Shown one piece after another: positions 24,408-31,507 of a stretch of DNA of 64,000 bases (position 1 is its first letter; every line of letters starts with the position of its first letter). Origin of the DNA: Martinezella rhizogenes (GTDB lineage Bacteria; Pseudomonadota; Alphaproteobacteria; Rhizobiales; Rhizobiaceae); contig JAAMEZ010000033.1 in NCBI GenBank assembly GCA_013322215.1, forward strand, positions 124,001 through 188,000, given 5' to 3'. The notes below the pieces were generated by a model. The model worked only from the letters and a program-made list of their open reading frames with translations, was not told the origin of the DNA and did no database searches. The translations under genes and the position numbers were made by a program.

Positions 24408-26006
24408 TTACCTATCCGAGGCGGCTCGAGCAGGCAGCTCGAGCCGCCTCTTTATTCCGACATTCTCCAGAAACACCTCATCGTGGCTGACGACCAGGAG
24501 TGCCCCGTCGTAAGCCCGCAGCCCGGCTTCGACGGCGGAAATGGAATCGAGATCCAGGTGGTTGGTGGGTTCGTCGAGGATCAGCAGCGATGGCGGTACC
24601 GAGCCGCCGAGCACGCAGGCTAGTCCGGCGCGCAGAAGCTGGCCGCCGCTGAGGCTAGAGACGATCTGCAGCGCGGCATCGGCCCTGAACATGAAGCGGG
24701 CCAGGGCGGCCCGGCAGGCATTCTCGTCCGCAGCCGGGTTGATCCTGCGAAAATTATCTCGGATCGATAGCGACGGGTCGAGAAGACTGACCCTTTGGTC
24801 CAGCAGGGCGGAATGGACGACCCGCACCGTTCCGTTCCACGGTTTCAGCGCACCGGAAATCAAAGCCAGCAGCGTTGTCTTTCCTGAACCGTTCGGCCCA
24901 GTGACGGCAACACGCTCTGGCCCGGTCATGACGAAATCGAAGTCATGAAAGATCGGCCGCTCGGGATCATAGCCGGCGCTGATACCTTCCATTCTCAGGA
25001 CGATCCTGTTTGCCGGCAATCCCGATGTCGGCAGCTTCACGGTCAGGGGCTGCAGGATTTCGATCTTTTCACGGGCGGCGGCGGCATCCTGCAGGGCCTG
25101 GCCACGACGCCGTTCGGCAAGTCGCGTATTCTCGGCGCTCGTCATCTCGGCCCGCTCCTTCAAGCCGCCGAGCATGATGCGCGGGATACCGCCCTTGGCC
25201 GTCATCTTCCGGCCTGCCTTGTCCCGCCTCGCCTGCCGCTCGACGGCTGCCTGGGCGCTTCTTTCCACTTCGGCGACACGCTTCTCCGCCTCGGCAAAAT
25301 CATGCTCGGCTGCGGTAAGCTCCAGCGCCTTGCGCTCGCGATATTGGCTCCAGTTGCCGCCATAGCGCGAGGCGCCGAGCGATGTCAGCTCGACGATCGC
25401 GTCCATGGTGTCGAGAAGCTCGCGGTCGTGGCTGATGACGATGGCGCCTGCCCTCCAGCCCGCAAGCAGATCGATGACAGCTGCGCGACCGTCGCGATCG
25501 AGATTGTTGGTGGGCTCGTCGAGGATCAGGAAATCGGGATCGTCGACGATGAGGGCGGCAAGGCCACAGCGGGTGCGCTGTCCGCCGGAAAGAGTTACCA
25601 AAAGCGTTTCCGGGGTGACATCGAGCCCGACGCGATCAAGGGCTGCGGCGATGCGTGCCTCGAGCGTCCAGTCGGCCGAGGCGAGTTCGTCATTGGTCGC
25701 CTCGCCGGCTTCCGCACGCTTCAACACCGCAAGGGCCTCGGCCGCGCCGAAGAGATCGGCAACGGTTTCGTCCGCCTCCACCTGCACGCTCTGGCGCAAG
25801 ATCCCCAACCGGCCATTGAAGGAGATGCTGCCGGAGTGCGGCTGCATCTCACCGGAAACGAGCTTGATCAGCGTCGTCTTGCCGACGCCGTTTCGTCCGA
25901 CAAGGCCGGTGCGCTCGGCGCCGAAGCTCAGATCGAGATTGGAAAGAAGCGGCCGGCCGTCAGGCGTGGACCACGAAAGATTGGAGAGAACGATGGATAT
26001 GGGCAT
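24408..26006 (-). CDS. ABC-F family ATPase (532 aa)
   Basis: Two tandem ABC nucleotide-binding domains without membrane segments, as in ABC-F translation factors (Uup, YheS, EttA). Domain 1 has Walker A GRNGVGKT, signature LSGGQRTR and Walker B LILDEPTNNLD; domain 2 has GPNGSGKT, LSGGQLLR and LILDEPTNHLD. The linker is charged and helical (EAEKRVAEVERSAQAAVERQARRDK). ABC-F proteins act on the ribosomal E site; specificity here is unknown. The ATG at 26006 was chosen over an upstream frame that adds 28 non-family residues. Its last 13 codons also encode the neighbour's terminator. Confidence 0.9.
   Translation of the reverse strand: MPISIVLSNLSWSTPDGRPLLSNLDLSFGAERTGLVGRNGVGKTTLIKLVSGEMQPHSGSISFNGRLGILRQSVQVEADETVADLFGAAEALAVLKRAEAGEATNDELASADWTLEARIAAALDRVGLDVTPETLLVTLSGGQRTRCGLAALIVDDPDFLILDEPTNNLDRDGRAAVIDLLAGWRAGAIVISHDRELLDTMDAIVELTSLGASRYGGNWSQYRERKALELTAAEHDFAEAEKRVAEVERSAQAAVERQARRDKAGRKMTAKGGIPRIMLGGLKERAEMTSAENTRLAERRRGQALQDAAAAREKIEILQPLTVKLPTSGLPANRIVLRMEGISAGYDPERPIFHDFDFVMTGPERVAVTGPNGSGKTTLLALISGALKPWNGTVRVVHSALLDQRVSLLDPSLSIRDNFRRINPAADENACRAALARFMFRADAALQIVSSLSGGQLLRAGLACVLGGSVPPSLLILDEPTNHLDLDSISAVEAGLRAYDGALLVVSHDEVFLENVGIKRRLELPARAASDR
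24418..24456 (+). terminator. Strong terminator of the PdxI-like gene, inside the convergent coding end
   Basis: A perfect 13-bp stem (24418-24430 and 24438-24450) with a 7-nt CAGGCAG loop is followed by TTTATT. On the plus strand it ends the reductase transcript. It lies entirely within the last codons of the ABC-F gene on the other strand (stop at 24408-24410). Confidence 0.8.
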
Positions 26007-26155
26007 GAGCAAGAATTTCCCCGATGGCAAGGCTGAACGGCATTGCGGTCGAGGTGGAATCCATTGCTGCACACATCCTGTTGGTATCAACGATCCCCAT
26101 AAACTAGACGGGCAGCGTCCTCAGTTCAAGTCCTGCGAGTGGAGATGCAGGCATT

Positions 26156-26737
26156 TCACGCACCGGCATCGATAGCATCAAGGAAGCTGAGCACCCGCTT
26201 CCAGGTGAGATCGGCGGCCTTCGCATCATAATCGGGCAGGCTGGCATCGGTATAGAGATGGCCGCCACCGCCCGGATATCGGAAGATCTCTGCCGCAATG
26301 CCGGACTTGGTGACGGCCTGCCGCCAGCTTGCAACATCTTCCTCCGGTTCAAACTGATCGGGATCGGCCAGATGAAGCTGCAAGGGCAGGCCCTTGCGCG
26401 CATTATCGGCGATGGAGGCGATGCCATGCAGGAACAGGATGCCGGCGGTCTTTTCCCGTTTGGGCCAAAGGCTTGCAGCCACTGCGGCGCCCATCGAGAA
26501 ACCGGCAAGGACGGTCGAGGCGGGCAGACCGGCCAGCGCCCATTCCGCGCGCTCGCAGATCGTCGGCCAGCCGATTTCGTCCTTGAATTCGAAGCCCTCC
26601 TCGATCGACCGGGCGATCAGTCCGTCATAGAGATCCGGCGCGAAGGCCTTGTGTCCGGCCGCCTGCACGCGCTCGACCGCTTCATGCTCAAGTGAGCGCA
26701 GACCATAGACGGAGTGGAAGAAGATTACCGTTGCCAT
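26156..26737 (-). CDS. Dienelactone-hydrolase-like alpha/beta hydrolase (193 aa)
   Basis: Alpha/beta hydrolase of the dienelactone hydrolase family: VIFFHSVYGL (oxyanion strand), FAPDLYDG, nucleophile elbow GFSMGAAVA and GGGGHLYTD (catalytic His). The nucleophile is Ser, whereas classical dienelactone hydrolases use Cys. The acid would be the Asp in HLADPDQFEP. Substrate unknown. It lies downstream of nothing on its own strand and precedes the ABC-F gene by about 150 bp. Confidence 0.85.
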   Translation of the reverse strand: MATVIFFHSVYGLRSLEHEAVERVQAAGHKAFAPDLYDGLIARSIEEGFEFKDEIGWPTICERAEWALAGLPASTVLAGFSMGAAVAASLWPKREKTAGILFLHGIASIADNARKGLPLQLHLADPDQFEPEEDVASWRQAVTKSGIAAEIFRYPGGGGHLYTDASLPDYDAKAADLTWKRVLSFLDAIDAGA

Positions 26738-26835
26738 CGTCGAATCCCCATTATTCGCGTCAGATCATAAGATAAGGCCATGGCGGCTGGAGGCAACTTG
26801 CCCGCGCATGTTTCATCGCCGAAACAGCGCCCAGA

Positions 26836-26874
26836 AAGAAAAAACCCGGTGTTGGCCCTTGGGCCGAACACCGG
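26836..26874 (-). terminator. Rho-independent terminator of the DUF1127 gene
   Basis: A long stem (26844-26874, CCCGGTGTT pairing AACACCGGG with a further GGCCC/GGGCC stack and one bulge) is followed on the minus strand by TTTTTTCTTTC (26833-26843 complement). It lies 53 bp beyond the DUF1127 stop and fits that gene only. Confidence 0.88.
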
Positions 26875-26927
26875 GAAAGAGGCAGGGCTTATTGGCTATC
26901 ACCCTGCGGGGAAACTATTGTCCGTCA

Positions 26928-27227
26928 TCAGCCTCTGATGCTGCTGCAGGCGGAGAGGCGCGTGCGGCGACGCGCGGAATTGGTCAGATGGCTGGACGGA
27001 TCCTCGAAGAAGGTCGAGGTGGTCAGCGCGGAGCTCACATCCTGCCGGGTGAGGCCGATGTCGCGCAGCTGGCTGTCGTCAAGCTCATTGAGATAGTTGA
27101 TCTCCTGGCGATTTCGGAGTGCGCGCCAGACGGAAGCGAGATTGGCGAGAGCAAGCATCATGCGTGCCGTCAGCGACAGCGATGGCGTTGCAAGGCCGAG
27201 GTCAAGGGTCCGATCTGTCGTGCGCAT
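26928..27227 (-). CDS. DUF1127 small protein (99 aa)
   Basis: The middle of the protein is a DUF1127 domain: LASVWRALRNRQEINYLNELDDSQLRDIGLTRQDVSSAL, a short arginine-rich helical pair. DUF1127 proteins are small regulators in alphaproteobacteria; some affect phosphate and carbon metabolism or bind RNA. The ATG at 27227 has AAGGAA nearby. A basic Ser/Arg C-terminus follows the domain. It is divergent from a LsrB/VtlR-like LysR gene, a family known in Brucella to activate small DUF1127 genes. Confidence 0.85.
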   Translation of the reverse strand: MRTTDRTLDLGLATPSLSLTARMMLALANLASVWRALRNRQEINYLNELDDSQLRDIGLTRQDVSSALTTSTFFEDPSSHLTNSARRRTRLSACSSIRG

Positions 27228-27336
27228 TTCCGTATTCCTTTCATTGGGCACACGCGAGCCGAGCCCCTTTCCGATGATCCGGAAAAGGGGCGTAGGCCGG
27301 GAGGAGTTCGACAGGTGTCTCTGTTCGATTGGTATG

Positions 27337-27351
27337 CTGAATTGCATTCAG
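27337..27351. promoter_or_regulatory. T-N11-A palindrome between DUF1127 and LysR genes
   Basis: CTGAAT-TGC-ATTCAG is a perfect 15-bp inverted repeat containing the classical LysR pattern T-N11-A. It lies 76 bp before the LysR ATG and 109 bp before the DUF1127 ATG, in the middle of the divergent spacer. Confidence 0.5.
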
Positions 27352-27427
27352 AAGATGCCAAAGCCCTATTGATCAGTCCAACGAATGTTTCTAATGATAA
27401 CTATCAAACTCCTTTATAGGTGAACCC

Positions 27428-28381
27428 ATGTCCGCGCCGCTTGATATCGATCAGTTGCAGACCTTCATCGCAATCGTGGATTCCGGCAGCTTCACCAAGG
27501 CGGCCGACCGGGTGTTCAAGACGCAATCGGCCGTCTCCATGCAGATGCGACGGCTGGAAGAGCGCGTCGGCAAGCAGCTCTTCATCAAGGATGGCCGCGG
27601 CAATCGTCTGACGGCCGAAGGCGACAAGCTGCTGAACTATGCCCGCCGGATCATTCGCCTGAATAACGAGGCCATCGCCGCTTTCGACGACAACCGTCTC
27701 GAAGGCACGCTGCGCATCGGCACGCCGGATGATTATGCCGACCGCTATATGCCCGAGATCATCGGCCGTTTCGCCAAGACGCATCCGAATGTCGAGCTCT
27801 ATATCGTTTGCGAACCCTCGGTCGATCTGGCCGAACGCATGCATCGCGGCGAACTCGATATCGCGCTCGTCACCCACAATCCGCGCGAACGCATGTCGGA
27901 TGTGGTGCGGACGGAGCCGCTTTGCTGGGTCGGCTCGGCCAACCATCCGCTGCGCGACGATGCGCCCATTCCGCTTGCCGTCGGTCGTCGCGACTGTCAG
28001 TGGCGCCAGCTCGCTTGCTCGGCGCTCGATGCCGGTGGCCGCGACTATCAGATCCTGTTCACCAGCTGGTCCTGCACCGTCGTCGCCGCTGCCGTGCTTG
28101 CCGGCATGGCAGTCTCGGTCATGCCGGAATCGGCATTACGCACCGGCATGAAAGTGCTGACCCAGGCAGACGGCTTCCCGCCGCTGCCGCCCGTGCAGAT
28201 CGGCATCATGAAGCGGGCTGGCCTTTCGGTGTCGCTGATGAACGCCATCACCGCGCATATCTCGGCCTGCCTCGACAACATCACGCCGGCCGCGGTGGAT
28301 GACGATCTCGACGGTGAGGTGAAAACCTATACGCGCTTCTATCCGCGGCTGCGCGCCGGGCACATTCTGCCGGGCTGGTGA
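27428..28381 (+). CDS. LysR family regulator, LsrB/VtlR-like
   Basis: 317-residue LysR protein beginning MSAPLDIDQLQTFIAIVDSG with the HTH SFTKAADRVFKTQSAVSMQM; effector domain from about residue 92 (LEGTLRIGTPDDYADRYMPEII). It contains cysteines at 128, 166, 190, 197, 216 and 281, of interest because S. meliloti LsrB senses oxidants through cysteines. LsrB controls glutathione and LPS genes; its Brucella relative VtlR activates sRNA AbcR2 and DUF1127 genes. The likeness is recalled, not computed; a paralogue is possible because lsrB in S. meliloti is usually next to trxB. Confidence 0.85.
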   Translation: MSAPLDIDQLQTFIAIVDSGSFTKAADRVFKTQSAVSMQMRRLEERVGKQLFIKDGRGNRLTAEGDKLLNYARRIIRLNNEAIAAFDDNRLEGTLRIGTPDDYADRYMPEIIGRFAKTHPNVELYIVCEPSVDLAERMHRGELDIALVTHNPRERMSDVVRTEPLCWVGSANHPLRDDAPIPLAVGRRDCQWRQLACSALDAGGRDYQILFTSWSCTVVAAAVLAGMAVSVMPESALRTGMKVLTQADGFPPLPPVQIGIMKRAGLSVSLMNAITAHISACLDNITPAAVDDDLDGEVKTYTRFYPRLRAGHILPGW

Positions 28382-28419
28382 GCCCGAAGCTCACCAGTCG
28401 GTCACCCCTTCGGCGATCT

Positions 28420-29052
28420 TTACGGCGCCGGCTCCGCCAGCAAGGTGGCGCGGATCACCTGCTTCCATTCATGCAGCATGCGCTTTGCCATCTCGTCGTC
28501 GCTCATGATGGCAAAGCGGACGGATGCGCCGATCAGATGGCTGAACAGCTGGGTGCGCGCCTCAAGGTCGATGCGGCTTTCCGCCGGCAGGAAAGGCCGA
28601 ATGCTCTCCAGGAAAATTTCGGCGACTCGATTGCTGTGCTGTATGTTGAGCTGAAGGATATCCCTATCGATATCCGTGCCGAGCCAGACGCCGAGATAGG
28701 CGGGATCGCTGCGAAACTCGCGATAGTACCAATCGATCATGCCGCAGGCCAACTCGATGGCGTGATCGAGCGACGTCACGGTGGCAAAGGCCTCGCCGAC
28801 CTTTTGCTGGATGCGGCTGGAATGCCGGTCGAGCAAGGCCCTGACGATCGCCGCCTTGTCCGGGAAATACTGGTAAACGGAACCGATCGGGATAGTCGCA
28901 ACCGCAGCCAGTTCCGTCATCTTCATGGCGCTGACGCCCTTCTGGGCAATCAGCGCGGCCGCAACCGACAGGATGGCGTCGACGCGCTGGATACTTCGTT
29001 CCTGCTGGGGTCTTTTGCGGAACGTGACGCGGTCAGGCTTATTCGGCTTCAT
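28420..29052 (-). CDS. TetR family regulator (210 aa)
   Basis: Typical TetR layout: basic N-terminus RKRPQQERSIQRVDAILSVAAALIAQKGVSAMKMTELAAVATIPIGSVYQYFPDKAAIVRALLDRH (HTH about residues 20-65) and a helical ligand domain. The ligand is unknown. The gene converges on the LsrB-like gene. The neighbouring minus-strand gene upstream (30143-29262, dienelactone hydrolase) could be its target, but no operator was found in the 209-bp spacer. Confidence 0.9.
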   Translation of the reverse strand: MKPNKPDRVTFRKRPQQERSIQRVDAILSVAAALIAQKGVSAMKMTELAAVATIPIGSVYQYFPDKAAIVRALLDRHSSRIQQKVGEAFATVTSLDHAIELACGMIDWYYREFRSDPAYLGVWLGTDIDRDILQLNIQHSNRVAEIFLESIRPFLPAESRIDLEARTQLFSHLIGASVRFAIMSDDEMAKRMLHEWKQVIRATLLAEPAP

Positions 29053-29188
29053 TCTTTACCCGTTTCATTATCATACTGAACGGCGCTCAAGCGCGCAGAC
29101 GCTATGACATCAGACGCGTTCAATGCGCGTAAACGGGAAAAGTTCAATTTTAATCATCACTTAGGAGCTGTGGATGCGCTCCGGGAAA

Positions 29189-29215
29189 CGAGGCCGAAAC
29201 ATGGTTTCAGCCTCG
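29189..29215 (-). terminator. Hairpin after the exported dienelactone hydrolase gene
   Basis: CGAGGC-c-GAAAC and GTTTC-a-GCCTCG form an 11-bp stem with one mismatch and a 3-nt loop. It lies 47 bp after the stop at 29262 on the minus strand and is followed by GTTTCCC rather than a clean T tract. Confidence 0.45.
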
Positions 29216-29261
29216 TAATCAACCTATGGCCGACACGCCCGCGTCGGCAATTTGTATCGTT

Positions 29262-30143
29262 CTAGGACACGTATTTCTTCAGAAATTCAACCGTTCTGCC
29301 CCAGGCGAGATCAGCCGCCTTCTTGTCGTATCGGGCAGCCGATGTGTCGTTGTTGAAGGCATGGTTGACGCCGTCATAGACGAAGATCTCGAAGGTCTTG
29401 CCGCCCGCCTGCAGCTCCTTGCGATAGGCATCGACACCGGCATTGATGCGGTCGTCCAGACCGGCATAGTGCAGCAGCAGGGCCGCCTTGATATCAGGCA
29501 CGTCGCTTGCCGGCGGTTGCGCGCCGTAATAGGCGACACCCGCCTTCAGTTCCGGCGAGATGGTCGCGAAACGATTGACGAGGCCGCCACCCCAGCAAAA
29601 GCCGACCGCTCCGACCTTGCCGTTTGCACCATCCGCCTTCGCAAGATAGGTCAGGCTGGCCTCGGCATTGGCAGCAGTCAGTGCCGGATCGAGATTGGTG
29701 AACATGTCGCGCGCCTTGTCTTCATCCTCGGGCGTGCCACCGAGCGGCGACAGGAAATCCGGCGCCAGCGCCACGAAACCCTCGAGTGCCATGCGGCGGG
29801 CGATATCGCGGATATGAGGATTGAGGCCGCGATTTTCATGGATGACGATGACGCCGCCGAGCTTGCCGGCCGCATCCTTAGGCCGAGCGAGATAGCCCTT
29901 CATCTCACCCTTGCTGCCAGCGAACGTTACATCCCTTGTGTCCAGCCGGCTGTCATCGGCGGCAATGACCTCAGCACTTGCCTTGTTGGCGGCAAGCAGA
30001 GGCGCGATGGCAGCGGCAGCCCCGGCCGAGCCTGCGAGTTTGGTCAGCTTTTCCATGAAACTCCGACGATCAAGCGTCAGATGCGTATATTCGTCATAGG
30101 CGTTGATCATCGCCTGCGTCACAACGGGCTTTTCCGTGCTCAT
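29262..30143 (-). CDS. Dienelactone hydrolase family protein, exported (293 aa)
   Basis: Carboxymethylenebutenolidase-like hydrolase with the catalytic Cys in VGAVGFCWGGGLVNRFA, Asp in LDDRINAG and His in GVNHAFNND. Unlike cytosolic members it has an N-terminal extension with DRRSFMEKLTKLAGSAGAAAAIAPLLAANKASAEV, a twin-arginine-like signal (RRSFM followed by a hydrophobic stretch and an ASA cleavage site) preceded by about 28 residues. The ATG at 30143 gives MSTEKPVVTQ. It may act on lactones in the periplasm. Confidence 0.88.
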   Translation of the reverse strand: MSTEKPVVTQAMINAYDEYTHLTLDRRSFMEKLTKLAGSAGAAAAIAPLLAANKASAEVIAADDSRLDTRDVTFAGSKGEMKGYLARPKDAAGKLGGVIVIHENRGLNPHIRDIARRMALEGFVALAPDFLSPLGGTPEDEDKARDMFTNLDPALTAANAEASLTYLAKADGANGKVGAVGFCWGGGLVNRFATISPELKAGVAYYGAQPPASDVPDIKAALLLHYAGLDDRINAGVDAYRKELQAGGKTFEIFVYDGVNHAFNNDTSAARYDKKAADLAWGRTVEFLKKYVS

Positions 30144-30289
30144 CGTCCTGTTCTCCCTGTTTCCCCGGCAGCAGGCAACAAACGACCAGCCACCCGCTGA
30201 CAAGATAGGTCAGCAGGCCTCGGCGTAACGGTAAAGGAAAAACACAAACGCGTTACCGCAGGTTGCTCCTGGCGATAGCACACGCGTCT

Positions 30290-30712
30290 TCAGGAAAAGG
30301 TGAGCCAGATGCCGAGCCAACCCCACATGCAGACCAGAGCTACAAAGCCGAGAGCAAAGAGCGGGCTGCGGTAGCGCAGATTATTGCTGGTGACATGTAC
30401 GAAGGCGTGTGCATAGCGCGTGGCAACGAAGATCCAGGCGAGGATCACCGCCGGCAGATTATCCGCCTGCGTGGTGTAGAGCAGGATGCAGCAGACATGA
30501 AAGAGCAAGGGGATTTCGAACTGATTGGCGATGCTGTTTCGCACCACCAAGCTTTCGGCAGGCTCGTTGGCCGCATGGTTCTCGCGAAACTGCGCCGGCT
30601 GAATGCGGCCGGCCTTCACCAGCACGCGGCGACGCCATCCGAGGAGCGCATAGAGGATGAAGACCAGCACCGCATGCGCCACCATGGGCCAGAACATTTC
30701 ATAGCCTGTCAC
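30290..30712 (-). CDS. MAPEG family membrane protein (140 aa)
   Basis: Four hydrophobic helices and the MAPEG pattern (LLGWRRRVLVKAGRIQPAQFRENHAANEPAESLVVRNSIANQFEIPLLFHVCCILLY, then WIFVATRYAHAFVHVTSNNLRYRSPLF). MAPEG proteins include glutathione transferases and leukotriene synthases; bacterial members are mostly uncharacterised. It follows a hypothetical membrane-protein gene on the same strand. Confidence 0.88.
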   Translation of the reverse strand: MTGYEMFWPMVAHAVLVFILYALLGWRRRVLVKAGRIQPAQFRENHAANEPAESLVVRNSIANQFEIPLLFHVCCILLYTTQADNLPAVILAWIFVATRYAHAFVHVTSNNLRYRSPLFALGFVALVCMWGWLGIWLTFS

Positions 30713-30809
30713 GTCGCCAACTCCTTTGGAATTCCGAAAGCTATACAGTAGATCAAAAATGCTACAGCGACCTTTGCGCGTTACGTATGACGCGCGGCGC
30801 TGTTGACGA

Positions 30810-31382
30810 TCAGGACGGTTTGGAGCCGTCCGGCGAGAGGTAGCGAAAAATCGCGAAGCGGGCCAGCAGAATAACCGTTACAACCAGCGTCAGGAATTTC
30901 AGCCGCACGATGATGGGCAGCAGGCTCGCAAGCAGCGACACAGTGGCATCTGAGGGCGTTGCCGGCGGGTAGAGCATCAGCCCGGCGATATTCTCGGCAT
31001 AGTCGACAAGCGTATAGAAGATCGGCAGACAGAAAATGACTGCGGTCGCGCCGGGCGGGATCGGCCGCCCGAAGAAAAAGCCGCCGGGACCGACCAGCCG
31101 CATCAGGCAAAACAGCAACCCACCCAACACCAGCGGGAAGATCAGTTCCGGCCCGAGATACATGGAATGCAGGATCCTGGCCGGATCGGGATGATCCTTG
31201 AGATAGCGCAGCATGGCGATGACATCTTCGCTCTCATAGCCGCCGATGCGCACATCGAGCATCGACTGGCCAGCCGCGGCATCGCTGAATGCCCGGACGA
31301 AACCAGCCTCAATCCAGGCAAACAATGCGAGCGAAAGAGCCGCGAGGATCGCCGTCAGGCCCTCTACAGCGCCGCGCGTCAT
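30810..31382 (-). CDS. Hypothetical four-helix membrane protein (190 aa)
   Basis: Not recognised. Hydrophobic segments occur at about residues 8-30, 75-95, 107-135 and 150-180 (LIFPLVLGGLLFCLMRLVG, AVIFCLPIFYTLVDYAENIAGLML, FLTLVVTVILLARFAIF). The region between the first two is soluble and acidic. The ATG at 31382 lies inside a RIME-like element, so the first six codons (MTRGAV) are read from repeat sequence; a CTG at codon 9 is the only nearby alternative. It may be co-transcribed with the MAPEG gene 97 bp downstream. Confidence 0.7.
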   Translation of the reverse strand: MTRGAVEGLTAILAALSLALFAWIEAGFVRAFSDAAAGQSMLDVRIGGYESEDVIAMLRYLKDHPDPARILHSMYLGPELIFPLVLGGLLFCLMRLVGPGGFFFGRPIPPGATAVIFCLPIFYTLVDYAENIAGLMLYPPATPSDATVSLLASLLPIIVRLKFLTLVVTVILLARFAIFRYLSPDGSKPS

Positions 31383-31469
31383 ATGTGACGCGCCAAGGTC
31401 GCTGCAGCACTTTTAATTTGCTGCATAATTTTATCCTTAAATCGATTCCGATTTAAGGAATTATGCAGC
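31364..31469. repeat. RIME1-like mosaic element, copy 1 (106 bp)
   Basis: Two consecutive palindromes: CTACAGC...GCTGCAG enclosing GCGTCA-TATG-TGACGC, then GCTGCATAATT-TTAT-CCTTAAATCG facing CGATTTAAGG-AATTATGCAGC. Length and two-palindrome form match the 108-bp Rhizobium intergenic mosaic element RIME1. It differs from copy 2 (35795-35896) by a 4-nt TTAT insertion in the second left arm and scattered substitutions. Confidence 0.75.
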
Positions 31470-31507
31470 AAGGACCTGACGTTGCCCGACGCGCGATCAG
31501 TCATCGA

